NCBI GenBank assembly: GCA_030247885.1
Contig: JAPDRO010000011.1
Coordinates: 310,001 to 374,000 of the forward strand
Direction: 5' to 3'
Source of the DNA: Taxawa tesnikishii (nom. ined.)
Taxonomy: Eukaryota > Ascomycota > Dothideomycetes > Dothideales
DNA: 64,000 nucleotides
Shown here: positions 31,140-43,749 of the stretch, piece by piece
Layout of the letters: the number at the start of each line of letters is the position of its first letter
How positions within the stretch are numbered: the stretch's first letter is position 1
Notes under the pieces: model-generated
Databases searched by the model: none
What the model was told of the DNA's origin: nothing
Seen by the model: the letters and a program-made list of their open reading frames with translations, nothing else
Translations under genes and position numbers: made by a program

Positions 31140-33148
31140 CTTTGCAGAGAGAAGAATACGAAGGTGAGGAGCTGAGATGCTTGGGAGAGGTAGTTTGAGG
31201 CGATTTCACTTACCTGTATATATACTTACATGCTGTGAGCAATCTCCTCGGCCCTCTCCCGCAGTTATTGCTAGATCAGTGCGTCTAGACTGGACGACGC
31301 GGAAACTGCGTCCAGACTGCTTCAGGGGAGAGCTGTACGCCTGACACTGCAAGGTCGGATACCCTTGGCGAGACTTTTTCCAGAAAGAGATATTTCGCCA
31401 AGCATCACGACAATTCCCCTGCTCACATAGTTGCCAGCTTGGCTGCAAAGTGCCTCAACTCTTGTCCTGAGCTGTGGTGTGACTTCCTGTCACTCAAAAT
31501 AGCAATTTACCTGGCGATCAGGACACGCAGGAGTAGCTTACCTGCATAAACCAGTTGGTCCCTGTGAGAATCCAACCCTTGGCTCTCAGCCCCAGACATG
31601 AGTAGACTGGAAGCCAAATCATCCTGCGCTGGAGCAAGGCCTGAAGAATGTAGTAGTTTCAATATCAGCACGGCTGGTGAAGACCCTCAGGCAAGTGCAC
31701 ATATTCAAACACCCCCGCGGCGTCCGGCTTACGTAGAACCTGGGTACCATGTCCCTCTTGAGAGGTCAGTGGCTCAAGGATCCTCGTACTTGTGGATGAC
31801 GGCGTTCGCTTGAGGCGCCTGTAGGCGCGCTAAAATACAGCAGTAAGAAGAAGGCGATGTGGTGGGTTTTCGGCACGTGAGGTGTTCGAGAGACAAACGT
31901 GGCAAGAGCTCGACTAATCACGGCACGCAGCTGAGGACATTGGAGGAATGAAGTGCCATGTTGGTTCGTAGGCGGGAAACTGTCAGCGTTGCTCGCTTCG
32001 AATTGCTCTTTTCCTTTTCATCCGTGTTTTGTAACTCTAAATTGACGTTCCCCAGCCCAGGGCATCGGTTGATGCCGAATCAGCCCTATCTCTGCTCATC
32101 CTCGTGTCCTCGATCCGCCGCTCAGCACAACACAACAGGATGACTGGGCATAAGCACCATGCCATCACCCATCGGTATCTATAAGGGAGATCTATGATTC
32201 CGCTTGTCAAGTTCTCCGGCAACATATTTCCTGGTCTGCAAGCCCGATACTGCGGCCTGTCACGCTTGCTTGGGCTATTGCGTCTGTCCACGCGTTGCAA
32301 GCCTCCCTTGGCTGGAAACCGGTTGCGCGAGTGTCCCTATCTAGCTACATATAAGGCTGAGGTTGATCCATCTTTAGACCGCGTGGAATTGGTCGGCCAG
32401 CTCCAGTACGCATGATCCGGCCACCAAACTAGGCTCGCCAGATATTCGTCGTCGAATCACTACTTTGTGCCTACTTGTGGGGCTTCAGGTTCCTGGCCTT
32501 GTGCTTACTCGTATTAGGCACCCCTTGGCTCGCCTTTTCGTAGGGCATCAGCTCTCACGAGAACGACAAACACCCGAAACCAATCAAGCCGGTTGCGTGG
32601 TTGCGAGTTTCGTGGGAGATGATAAAAAATACGCACCCCGTTCACGCATGCAGCCGTATCTGCATGCTGTAGCGAAGCTCTCGAGTGTATCAAGTTTGTG
32701 TCATCCTGTGATGTCTCCGCCTCGTTTTCTCAACATTGGTATTTCAATACGCGAGTCACCACAGCCGCCAATCAATGGACTATCCTGTGATGGTGTTAGA
32801 GTTTTCCTCGCCGCACTAATGCTTGGCCTTGTCAAGTTTCCACTTTTTCGACTGCACGTCCGTGCCTGTTCAATTATTCCTTCTTTACAGGGGCCTCAGA
32901 AATGGTAGAGCTGACCTGCAAGGCAACATGTATGGCTGCATCGGGCCTCCGAGTTTCTAATTATGGTGTGTTCTGTAGGCCTCCTAAAGTCTAGAGCGCA
33001 AGACATGCTTGGTGGGTCTGTCTCGACACCCCGTGTGTTCTTTCCAGACGGCGCTGCTGATGCTGCCAGTACCAGATAAGAAGCAAGCAGCGCCTTTCAT
33101 TGCCTCTCATCAGATCTATCGGCCACTCTTCTCAGCCCCTTCAAGACG
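31140..33148. other. 2-kb divergent promoter, laccase / Ser-Thr-rich secreted protein
   Basis: The largest noncoding gap in the window. TATA-like TATATATAC lies about 70 bp upstream of the laccase ATG (near 31213-31221). No transposon or gene was recognised. Confidence 0.5.
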
Positions 33149-34567
33149 ATGTCGCGAGCTCTTGCCTTCCTCTTGCCCTTTGCGGCCTTGGTGCAGTTTG
33201 CAAAGGCTGACTGCCTGGCCTACAGTTTGGACTTCCAGTCAGAACAACCGTACTTCATCAACTCTCTGGATAGCAGCAACTTTACCTCCTCATGGTATTT
33301 CACAGGCAAGTTTGATGCCCTTTTGCCGGCTCTCCAACAATTACTGACGGACCGCTTAGGATGCTCACCCGAGGATCAGATGTATTACGAGCTGACCGGA
33401 CCGGATGGCAACTTGGTCGAATGCTCAAATACACCCGAAACACCTGACGGCACGGTTTACACGACAACCTGGTAAGGTGATACTCGGCTAAGAAGACTGC
33501 AAACTGACTTCCACACTCAGCGAGATTGCCAAGAACGCCATGATGACTGGAAATAATGAATGGGTCTTGACTGTAGCCAGCAACAACGGCGACGGAAATG
33601 CAACAACAGCACCTCCTTTCTCCGGGCAAGTCGTTTTCTACCTTGATGTTGACCCTCAGCAAACCGTCACATCCACCCCTACTGTTGTTGTTCCTGTCAC
33701 AGTTACCCCCACCGTCAACTCCACTGCGGTCTCGACCTACACTAGCACAATCAGCGCTGCTCCAGTCACCATCACCCAGACGATCAAGCCGGTAGGCAAG
33801 CAGACAATTACCGTCTACCCGCCCCGGGTCACGACGACGACAACTGCGATATCGAGCTACACCCGTACCTCGTGGGTGTATACCAAGACTGTGGTCACTT
33901 CGACCAAAACCGCAACCTGTACGCTTCCGCCTAAGCCGAAGCCAGTCAAACCTGCCACGGGTATCTACTTGCAGAACATTCTTGCTAGACTCCCTTCGAC
34001 CAACTCGGCAGCCTCAAAACGCGATGTGGTGGCTTTGCGTGATCGATCTGTGGAACGTGCGGTCCTCCAAAGGCGCGGTGCAGGTATGTACTTGGAGAAG
34101 GATGTTTTGCGGACTGAATTGACCGCATGGCAGACGAACCAACTACCGTTGTCATCGACACAGATTCAGCGCACTGGCCGGTTTTGACTAGTACTATCAC
34201 GGCTCCAACGGTTACCAACATAGTTTTCGCAACCACTACTGTGGATAGCACCATGTGAGTTCTTCAACCCTGATGTTTCCCTGCTCTAACTGCTGATGCT
34301 TGATCCAGTACTCCTGCTCCTTTTACGGTCCTTGTTAGCGCCACAAGGACTACGATTACCGCCAAGGCATCTACGAGAACGGTAACTATTCGTTCATACA
34401 CAACCACGAAGGTGACAAAGACAGTCACCGCAACGTAAGCAAATAGAGCTATTGCATGCGTGTGTGGGGACTAGGCTAACTCAATCCTCCGCAGGGTCAC
34501 AATCAAGACAATAGCAACACCTTCCGCTTCCGCATCCAGCTGCCACGCCCGCGGTGGCACGATCTGA
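33149..34567 (+). CDS. secreted Ser/Thr-rich protein with internal dibasic sites, family not identified
   Basis: Exons are 33149-33471, 33521-34083, 34134-34254, 34309-34434 and 34495-34567, giving 401 aa in perfect phase. A signal peptide (MSRALAFLLPFAALVQFAKA) precedes a compact N-terminal domain of about 120 residues with four Cys (ADCLAYSL, RLGCSPED, LVECSN, TTTCEIAK). A long Thr/Val/Ser/Pro-rich region follows, expected to be O-glycosylated. In the middle, AASKR and then LQRR lie 20 residues apart and look like Kex2 sites. The C-terminal part resumes TVTxT repeats and ends in TPSASASSCHARGGTI without a clear GPI signal. It is a wall or matrix protein by composition. Whether the N-domain binds a ligand is unknown. 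Confidence 0.72.
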
Positions 34568-35343
34568 GCCTTCTCCATATCGGTGTAGCGAACCGACAAA
34601 CAATCACAGGCTGCGCTATACATGGATCTATGGCGTTGGCGGCGTTCGCAGCGTTGCTACATAAGGCGTATTGGGGCGGGGAAAGCCTAGCATTTGTGAT
34701 TTAGGGGTTTACGGTTCCGTGCTACAGCTTCATACCGTGGTGCTTGTGCCCACTTACCATGGCGTGATCTCAACCTATATATATATCTAAGCTTTCGTAC
34801 AGAATCCCTTATACAAGCTACCTCCGCGCCTGGCGTTGGATCAAGCGAAGAGACCCATCGCAGAAAACATCCCTTCCTGATAACAAACTTGGCTTGCAGG
34901 AACCGTCCATGTACAATACGTGCAAAAAGTACACAGCTCAGCTTGGCAGGAAGAATCCTTGGGTCGCCTAAACGCTTATTACGCCTTGCAGGATCTTTCG
35001 CGCGTTACCGGCCTGTTCCGGACCAATCCTTCTCCCGGGATACATTTTCGCTTTTTCTCCGTCCACACACACGATACGTTCTTTCGCCTGTTGGTAAGTG
35101 GCACATGTACGACATCGGCCATTTCCTGGGGCGGAATGCAATGCGACGCTTGGCTGCGCTGGCCCTGCTGACACCCGCGCCGCCCCAATCGTCGATCAGT
35201 CGCACAAGGCTGGGCTGTCTCATGAGGGGTTTCGGACGAAAACGAAAAATCTCATTATCTGGCTGTCTCACACTGGCCTCGTCTTGCTTTTATGCATGCG
35301 CGTTGCAGTGCGCATGCGTCGCGTGACCTCACCGCATACCTGC
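34568..35343. other. intergenic, convergent 3' flanks
   Basis: Between convergent genes. Nothing recognised. Confidence 0.5.
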
Positions 35344-36397
35344 TCAGCACTGCCGCGTGAGAGGGTTATGATTGTACTCAAATGCCTTGACGATGCCATT
35401 CAAGTGCACCCAGGCGCCGCCGAGCACGAGGACGTGGAACAGTTGATGCGAGCTGCCGACGATATCGAATGTGCCAGGCGAAAGCCGCTCCGGGTACTTG
35501 GACGCATAGAGCAACGCTCCGCTGAGATAGAAGATGCCCTCGAGCGCATACCACCCAAAGCCGCGTTCATGCGCTTCCAGCATTCCGTACTCGATCGCGG
35601 CATGCGTCATGGGCATCAGACCGCAAAGCCCGAGTAAGACGAACATGGTGATGCGGAAAGTCCGCCATGCGTGTGTGCGGAACATTGGCACGCATAAGAC
35701 CACGGCGCAGCCGGCTGAGAGCGATAGGATCTTATTCCGTCAGTTCGTTGCCCTGAGTCTGTCTTGTAAGATTGAAAAGCATAGGGCGTACCATTGTCCA
35801 GTAGAAGCGGCTCACCGCTTGCATGCAGAAGAAGCCATAGTAAATTCCCGGAATCCAGCTTCCAGCGACCAAGCTCAAGATTCCAAGGAAGTCAAGTAGA
35901 AGAAACCTTTCCCATGCTGCACGAGAATGGTTTAATAAGGTGTGAAAGGCGCTCGACAGACTCAGACATGTGAAGACACCAGCAAAGTAGCAGCTGAACG
36001 CAATCTTGTCACCCGTGGAGAACGAGCTGTACTGCACCGGCAGTTTCCTCCAGAGGTCGAACGCGCCCAAGGCGAATATGAACAGGCCCCACAAGTGCGA
36101 GTGAATGTTGCAGGTTTGGTTGTGCACAGCAAAGACGCTTGATAGAGAAGCAGCGTAGGACCCACTCAACTTGCGATATCCCCGGACAATAAACGAGTTG
36201 TCTTTCTGCCAGTCCTCAAGCTCGTTCCAGGACATCAACAGGCTTTCCGCAACGATTTCAGGCTTTGGTTTTTCTTCGGATTGCTTGGTTTCCTCCTGCC
36301 TTGTAGGAATGGGACGCTCCAAAGACTGGTACAGCGGCCCCATGAAGTTGGTCCATCTCGCTCCTTGGAACCGATATACAGTACCTCCGAGACGCAT
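35344..36397 (-). CDS. PAQR/Izh-type seven-helix receptor (haemolysin III family)
   Basis: This is a membrane protein of the adiponectin-receptor/Izh family, tied in yeast to zinc and lipid homeostasis. Exons are 35792-36397 and 35344-35730, giving 330 aa. The conserved zinc-binding positions are present: SSAFHTLLNHS (first His) and SSHQLFHVLVLGGAWVH (two His), plus the Asp in LLLDFLGI. Other family blocks are FAVHNQTCNIHSHLWG and SYFAG/CYFAGVFTCLSLS. The exon join uses the acceptor AATAAG at the 35731 boundary, giving WTMILSLSAGCAVV in frame. A nearer CTCTCAG would shift the frame. The N-terminus (about 75 residues) is soluble and lies on the cytosolic side. Confidence 0.88.
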
Positions 36398-37613
36398 TAT
36401 GGCCAGACGGAGTGCGGATCAAGTCCAGATGCTAATACCAAAACAGAAGTCAACTACGCCTGTCAGTATGCCAGCCAGCCATTGAGTGACCACGATGCCC
36501 TACCAGCACTTAAAGCCCTCAGGCGCGTATCAGAAAGTACAACGTTTGACAATGGGATCACGGAGGATTATGCGTCAAGGTATGGAACAGTAACTGAACT
36601 CGATGTCATACCAAGAGAAAGGATATGGAAAGGTAGAAGTTTCGCTCTTTTTCTTCCCGTTCGCATCACGAAATGATTTTTGCATCTCTTCGCCTGTATT
36701 GCGGAGCATATCGGCAAATAACTTCCTGATAGCCACTCACCAGACGATAAGGCGATCTTGGTGGGGTCCCATCAACATCGAAGCCACTGATTTCATCTCC
36801 TGCCGCTCACTGCAGCCGACATGATTTCCCTCGGGTAAAACCACAGGCAAGTATCAAATCCGCATCCGAGAATGAAACATCGAAGAGAATGGGACTCACT
36901 GGCCTACGTCTACTGCATTTCTACAAGGAATTGAAGAAAGGTCAACTCAGACCAAAATATGGTATACCGCTTGGCGTACGTATGTCAGGTGGAGGGCTTG
37001 CCAAGGCGGGAAATCAGAGCTTGAAGCCTCCGAGCCGAGGCTTCTGCCGCTAACTTGTGGTTCGTCTAACACTCTTCCGACGATGATGCGGGCTCCGGAG
37101 GAATTGCTGTCTGCTGCATCCCGTTGAATCTCGAAGAGGCTTCTTTGCCCTAAACCTTAACAGAAACCCCTCCCCTTAGGAAATAGGCGGGGTCATGGCT
37201 GGTTGTCGTAGCCCGTTGATACGGCAAGAACGTGCCGTGCCGGGAAAAGGCCACATTGGCCTGAAACGACTTCTCATACCCGTCAAAGGCCGTTCGACAT
37301 GCGCGATAGTTCCATTGGTTTTGCGCAGGAGAAGAAGCCGTACACGAAAGTAACAAGCGGAAAGAGAACAATTATTCCGTACCATCCCTGCAGCATCCCG
37401 TCCGACCCCTCGAACTAGCCATCCTGGAGATGGCACCGCATCCCTAACTTCCCAAAGGATACTCCGGTGGGAGGATATGGCGTCCCCATAGGCACTAATG
37501 CGAGGGGAAATCTGCATAAACGTGGAGAAGGCGCGAAACCTATAGAGAGGGCCGATCCCATATTGCCGCTCCATCATCCTGAGTTAGAGATCTACCTTCT
37601 ACTTCTCGTGATA
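36398..37613. other. intergenic, divergent promoters PAQR / GH43
   Basis: About 1.2 kb without a recognised gene. Short frames only. Confidence 0.5.
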
Positions 37614-38924
37614 ATGCCGTCTTTCACGACCAAGATCGGTGCCTGTGCACTGGGCCTCACCTCCCTTGCTTCATCTGCTGTAGCTGCTCCTTCTTCCAGC
37701 TACAAGGACAAGGCCAGCCCGTTCTCGAACGCCTCGTGGCCGCTCCTCGCACCGTCACGGGAGACGACCAGGGACCTGCGTACGCCAACACAACTACGCA
37801 GGGCTGGGGTGAGTGTCTCCCTCTCTAATGGAGGGAAAGAAATCTCATATTGACCGCAACAGGCGGTATCCATCTTCATGACCCCAGCATCGTTCTCGGT
37901 CCCGATGGTCACTACTATTCCTTCTCTACCCACGGACTCACTGTCATCTCTAGAGCAACAAAAAAGGCAGCATAGAAGGATACTGGAAGATCCTTGGTAG
38001 CGTACTCGAGTCTGGTTCGAGCATCATTGACAACGCGGGGAGCACCGATCCATGGTGCGCATTGCTACTTCATCTGTCAGCACTACTACACATGCTGAAC
38101 TATGCTCCAGGGCTCCAGACGTACACAAAGTCGGCGATACCTACTACGATTACTACGCCGTCTCTCAGTTCGGTAGCCAGATCTCCTCCATCGGTCTGGC
38201 AACCTCCAAGACACTTTTGCCAGGCAGCTGGACCGACCATGGCGCAGTTTTCTCTTCGAGCCCGAGCGCTAGCTACCCACTGAATGTGACGAACGCAATT
38301 GATGCCAACCTCTTCGTCGACCCCAAGACCAAGGTTCCCTACATCAACTACGGCAGTTTCTGGTCCGATATCTACCAGTTCCAGTTGAACAGTGACCTTA
38401 AGTCGATCAAGCAGGACACTGCTGTGCAGCTTTCGTTCGATCCCACGCCCCCTCAGGCGGAGGAGGGAAGCTACCTCAGCTACAACAACGGCTGGTACTA
38501 CCTCTGGTTCAGCCACGGTATCTGCTGCGGCTACAACGTCTCCGCGCTGCCGACCCCGGGCACTGAGTACTCAATCCGCGTCGGTCGGTCCAAGTCTCCA
38601 TCAGGACCCTTCATCGACATGGATGGCGTTGATCTGAAGGCTGGCGGCGGCTACATTGTCTACGGGAGCCACGACAGGGTCTATGGACCGGGTGGCCAGG
38701 GCGTGTTGAGCAACTACAACGGCCGTGATGTGCTGTAAGTCAAATCCTGCCATTGATTGCTTCTGAGTTACGCAGCAGATTTGGGAAGGCTTGCTAATAT
38801 AGCCAACAGGTACTACCACTACGTGGATACCATCCTCGATCCTACATACAACGATGCGCTCAAGCTTCTCGGCTGGAACTACATCAACTACATTAGCGGC
38901 TGGCCCGTCCTGTCCTCGAAGTAG
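37614..38924 (+). CDS. GH43 arabinan endo-1,5-alpha-L-arabinosidase (secreted)
   Basis: This secreted glycoside hydrolase attacks pectic arabinan. Exons are 37614-37808, 37863-38054, 38111-38734 and 38810-38924, about 375 aa. A signal peptide ([20 protein letters not shown], cut near AVAAP) precedes the five-bladed propeller. Catalytic candidates are the Asp in [13 protein letters not shown] (base), the Asp in [10 protein letters not shown] (modulator) and the Glu in AEEGSYLSY (acid). Others are [44 protein letters not shown] and YGPGGQGVL. Two single-base gaps are apparent: near CCC 37718-37720, where an added C gives [13 protein letters not shown], and in the A6 run 37960-37965, where an added A gives [12 protein letters not shown]. 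With both added, 376 codons close exactly. Without them the enzyme is not made. Confidence 0.85.
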
Positions 38925-39398
38925 AAACCTTTCGACTAGACAACGGAGTAGCTGCAATCTTATGTGTTGAAGCAAGTAATGGACATGATGATTTCCGAAG
39001 CATGCCTTCTGATGCGTGATTTTGCTTCTCATACCACCCGCGAAAAAATGTGCCGTGATAACAACCAAGTAAGCGGCGAGTCCTGTACCCGGCCGGTGGA
39101 GTTATATAACAATTGTGCCTTCCTAGATACTCTCCCGTATTGCTCTTGGTCTGCAAAGTTTATATATAGTGCTCTAGACGAAGCGATCCCCTCTCATCTT
39201 GTGACCACTTGTTGTGGCTGTGCTTGGATGTCTTGGCGCATCCTTCGCACAAAATCGCTCGCCTGCCTGCAACTTACGATGGCTGCAACCAACGTCATGC
39301 CAATGAGTTCTGCTGTTCTAGACATATGATGCATTATTTGGCATCAATGTTAACTACTCTTACGACGGTGAACGTCAGAAGGGGTGAGCCGTGAGTCC
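38925..39398. other. intergenic
   Basis: The 3' flank of GH43 and promoter of the F-box gene. No gene was seen. Confidence 0.5.
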
Positions 39399-41950
39399 AT
39401 GATGGAAGCCGCACCTCCGTCCTACGAGAAGGCGGTCAAGATCAATGAATGGGACATCATCGCCCAGTACATACCCTCCAGCGACCTTTGTTCAGCAGCT
39501 CTGGTGTGTTCGGCCTGGCATGCCATCTTCGTGCCGCATCTGTGGGGCAATCCTGCCTCCCATTTTGGACAAGAGAATGACCGCGTTTACGGTAAGGTTC
39601 TAACCCTATCTTTTACAGTCAGAGGCAAGTAGGGCAGAAAGCAGCTCAGCTGATGCCTTCCAGTTGCTTTGACTAGATTCAAGCGCACATTGCCATGGGC
39701 GCGCTTGTCAGTCAGATCCTTGACACATACACTCCATCTACCGCCAGCACACGCTGAGATATACAACGGTCCTAAGTCGGATTGGCTACGGGAAGTCCTT
39801 GATCGCCTACCCAATCTGCAATCGCTCATCGTGCGAGGCCTGCCGTTCTTTGACCACTCCGCGCTTGTCACATTAAAGTACACAACACCGGCTCATGTCC
39901 CGTCGTTGAATAGTCCTCCGACACCAAGCGGCTACGTCGAGCTTCCGGGTTCCATACCGTTCACCGGAACAAGTGTAGCACCAGCTGCGGTTCCTTCGAC
40001 CTTTGGCTTGCGCTTGTTGGATGCTTCTAGGTGCACAAACGTCACATCGTCCGGTCTATGCCATGCTCTGAGACGGTTTGACAACCTATTGTATTTGAAC
40101 TTGTCCTGGACCTTCCCAGCTCGAGATACAGAGGTGCTCAGATGTTTTCGCCACTTTTCCGGCCTTCAGGTTCTGAAGCTTAGAGGTGTCAACCTTCGCG
40201 ACGACGATATTGAAGTTCTTGCATGGGCCATAGGGAGGAGAGTGCGGAGTCTGGACATCGGCCACAACCAGCTGACGGATAGAAGCGTGCGTACTTTATT
40301 GGGCAACTGCTTCCTTCAGGGAGGCGATGGTGATGGCTCCGCTGCTGGTGACCGTTCTCCAGTGCTCCTGCACTATCTGGGCGTAGAGATGCTGGCCACC
40401 TATCGCGGGGAAGACTTCGAGAGATATCTCAGGAACGCATTCACCACACATTTCGTCAGCAGACTCGCTATCGAGGACGCGCCAGAGGGCGGTATCACGC
40501 ACCTGTACATTTCAGACAACAAGCTGAGTGTCGAAGGCGTTTCGGGATTGTTACGATCCGGTAGGCTGCATGTACTTGATGTAGGCTCTGTTGAAGCACG
40601 CCCTACACACAGGCATCCTTTGTCGCCTGGCACTGACGAAGATGGCGTTCGGTTTCCAGGAGCTGAAAAGTTGGCACCGATACTCACAGAGACTGGGTCA
40701 GGTCATTCTCTTACTTGTCTACGGATCGACCACAGTCTCCTCACTAAGAGCCCTCCGAACGTCACCGAAGAGATTGTTCCAGGCCGCGTAGAGCTCAACG
40801 ACACTTGCGTACCTGCGGTCTTCGAGCTGGATAGCACTGAGCCGGCGGTGTTTGAACTTCCGGCTGATGAGCATCCGCGTTTCGAGTTACCTGGTGACTC
40901 AATACACATGGTGCTATCACCCGCTGTAGGCGAACCTCCTTCCGTTACAGGAAAAGAAGAAGAAACGTGGGCTCGAGCACGACGAGGAAGTGCGTGCGCG
41001 CCGGAAGTTGCGAGCGTGCAGCAGCAGCCTATGTTGCATCCCCATTCTCCTGTTCCCACATCGTATTCTCAGAGCTCTGGAGACACCGTGTCGCAGAGCA
41101 GTGGTAATACCAGGCCTCGCTCATATTCGTCTGTCGTGGCGCTCCGCAATGCACGGAAACGGACGCACCTGAAGGGATCGAAGTCTCTTTATCCAGGCGC
41201 GTTGCCAAACCTTACGAGTCTCGTTTTGACGAATGTCCCGCCTATGTCTGAGTCGGCCGAAACCGCTGAACGCGTGATAGAGTTCGTCCGTGGCTGCGCC
41301 GAGGAAACAAGCTTAGCAAGACTGCAAGCTCGATTGGACTACACTTTACCACCTGGACGTAAGGACTCCATGCACATACTCAAAGACTCCGCACGCAGGC
41401 TCTTCGCCCTTCAACGTCTCGTCCTAGAGATGGCCCCCGAACAAGCTATCCGACTGAAGAGCACTGGGAGCGCGTGGAGGCATAAAAACACAAGGTCAAC
41501 GACCGAAGATCGTGACAGCGAAGCTCTTTGGGCAGCTTCTGGGACCGATTTTTCTTTCTTTGGGGAAGGCGAAGAGTGCAATCTTCCAAGTCTCGAACCG
41601 ATGAGCGGGATTCCCAACCTGCAAGCCATGGCACAGAAAGAAGTCTTTGTCGTGCCCCTCACAAACGGACACCAACCCCGCTAGGCAAGCAGCGGATTGG
41701 GAATCCCTCGTCTCCTCCTCCGACACAGGGCTTCGATGTTGTGGCTAAAATTGCGGAGTTTCGAAAATCAAGAAAAGCGGCTTACGAGACGAGTTTGGCT
41801 TGCGGCGAAAACGATCCTGAGGTCGAGGGCTACTGGCCCGGCCTCGTGCAGGTCGTCCGTCCGTCCCAGCATCAAGATCCCCATGTGCAAAACGATGAGT
41901 TCATGGACTACTATGGGAACCGGTTTTCGAAGAACTATCTTTACAGATGA
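39399..41950 (+). CDS. F-box protein with leucine-rich repeats
   Basis: This is a predicted substrate receptor of an SCF ubiquitin ligase. Exons are 39399-39591 and 39664-41950, about 826 aa. The F-box lies at residues about 15-55 (INEWDIIAQYIPSSDLCSAA, LVCSAWHAIFVPHLWG). Leucine-rich repeats follow: LPNLQSLIVRGLPFFD, LRLLDASRCTNVTSSGLCHA, LLYLNLSWTFPARD, LQVLKLRGVNLRDDDIEVLA and VRSLDIGHNQLTDRSVRTLL. A long acidic and Ser-rich middle precedes a conserved-looking C-terminus (PNLTSLVLTNVPP, LFALQRLVLEM). The last 100 residues are in another frame. One extra C in CCCC 41655-41658 joins EVFVVP to PHKRTPTPLG and continues to YYGNRFSKNYLYR. Length then closes at 827 codons with stop. The GTG upstream of 39399 was not used as start. 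Targets are unknown. Confidence 0.82.
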
Positions 41951-42221
41951 GATTCGTTTGACCCAAAGGGGCAGCAAAGCGCCGGGTACCCTCGCCTTGG
42001 AAAGATGCGGATTGCACCTTCATCTCGGCCTTTCCCCACACGTTGTTGCTGCATACACATCGTGAACACCACCATGAACCATCAAAGCATCATGACGTCA
42101 GTCAATGACGCAAATCGAGGTTCGAATCCATATCACCATCTTTCCAGCTGGAACACACTTATACAAAACATCCAGTGTGTACAACGCTATCGCAGAACCA
42201 ACCCGTCAGAGTTCTCCGATA

Positions 42222-42851
42222 ATGTCGTATCAACGTCAAGCCGTCTATGCCGACAAGGCTCCTAAGCCCAATGGGAATTACAGCCACGTGGTCCGCCAAG
42301 GTGATACCTTACACATCGCGGGATGGATGGGAGATGATCCCGAGACGGGCAACATTGTGGACGGCGGGATTGAGGCGCAGACAGTAAGCTTTCCAATCGT
42401 TCCCTCTCCCTAGGTTTTTCTTTTGGCAATGGCCATTACTCCGATTGGAGAGGGGAGAAGGGCGCATGGCTATGCAGCTTGCTCACCCGACCGTTGAGGG
42501 TGCCGGAGACGCATATCATGAGGAGGTGTAGAAGATTGATTGGTGGTAATCAGGAACGTGCCATCATGAACATCAAAGCTTGCCTCGAAGCCGCGGGCTC
42601 GAGCCTGGACAAGGTGGTTAGACGAAGAATTTATATCATCGACATGAAGCAGTTTCGCAAGGTGGACGAGATATGGGGAAGTGGTTTTCCGAGCCTTATC
42701 CTGGTAAGTCCTGCCCGTTTTTGCTGTCGGGTTTGTTGTGCGGTGGATGAAATGCTGATACAATTGAATGAAAGTGAGCACCTGCGTGCAGATTGGAGCT
42801 CTGGCGAAGGAGGGCGCGTTAGTGGAGTTGGAGGTTGTGGCCGCTGCTTGA
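42222..42851 (+). CDS. RidA/YjgF-family protein (putative 2-iminopropanoate deaminase)
   Basis: This is a small trimeric enzyme family that hydrolyses reactive imines from PLP enzymes. Exons are 42222-42383, 42554-42703 and 42775-42851, about 129 aa. Family features are YADKAPKPNGNYSHVVRQGD, TLHIAGWMGDDPETGNIVDG (the G-W/Q segment), NIKACLEAAGSSLDKVVRRR and the C-terminal GALAKEGALVELEVVAAA. The catalytic Arg typical of RidA would lie in the VRRR or nearby region; in this fungal subgroup it is less clear, so the activity is inferred. One G appears to be missing in GGGG 42675-42678. Adding it gives EIWGKWFSEPYP and a length of 130 codons with stop. Confidence 0.85.
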
Positions 42852-43683
42852 GACGCGAGGGAGTCTTAAAGAGAGTATAAATCGTTGTCGGGGTTCATCT
42901 GGAATGAGGAGCTCTTCTATTTGCAAGTTCTGCGCCATCATCAGTCGTGATGCTAGCCGCTTAGAGTTGTGCTGAATTCACTGGCGAAAGCCAGGGCACC
43001 CTGGATCGTCACCAAGAGTGTGATTGTTACTTCTTCGGAACTGTATACCTCCACGGCAATAGCGTGTTTTGCGACGGGACAGCCCCGCCGCAGAGCCTCC
43101 CCGCGAACCAAGGAAGCTCACCTACTTCGCTTGCCGAACTACCGCACCCTGTGACTCTCAGTCACAGGTCATGGAGGGAAACTCCATCACACCACCTCCA
43201 CATCCAATCGTCTGATGCGCTAGTCGTGACAGGAATCCACTGCGGCGACTAGGCGAGACCCTGTAGGGTTTGTTTGTTACAGCTCGCATGCCTGGCATCT
43301 CGGCTCTGACACTGCCACCACTGACTACGTTCCTCCCCCACTTCTGTACGCTCAGAGCTAGCACCAGTGCCCCGATCGCTCAATTGCGAGAGCTTTCCTC
43401 ACGCCACTGAAATGTTGATGAGTCTTCTGCATGGATGCCTTGTTTTGCTGTCACTTCATCCGACGACCTCTGCCACAGCTCCTACGTGCGATGCTCCCAC
43501 GTCAATATAGTGTGCGCTGCAGCCATGTGACTGCATTCGTTTGATGCTTGGCCATTCCTTCGACGAGGCTGTGATGCTTAACTCACCTGGACATATAGAT
43601 TAAAAGGGCCTCAGGCAACGAATAAGACCCCCGATATCACGAGCACAGCTACCCATATACCGAGCCTGGAAACGTATAAGAGC
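42852..43683. other. intergenic
   Basis: About 830 bp. The promoter of the RTA1 gene lies at the right end. No gene recognised. Confidence 0.5.
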
Positions 43684-43749
43684 ATGCCAGGCGGAAGGTA
43701 CCAAACTGTGTCCCAAACACTGGATATCGGAAAAGAACCCCTTGATCAG

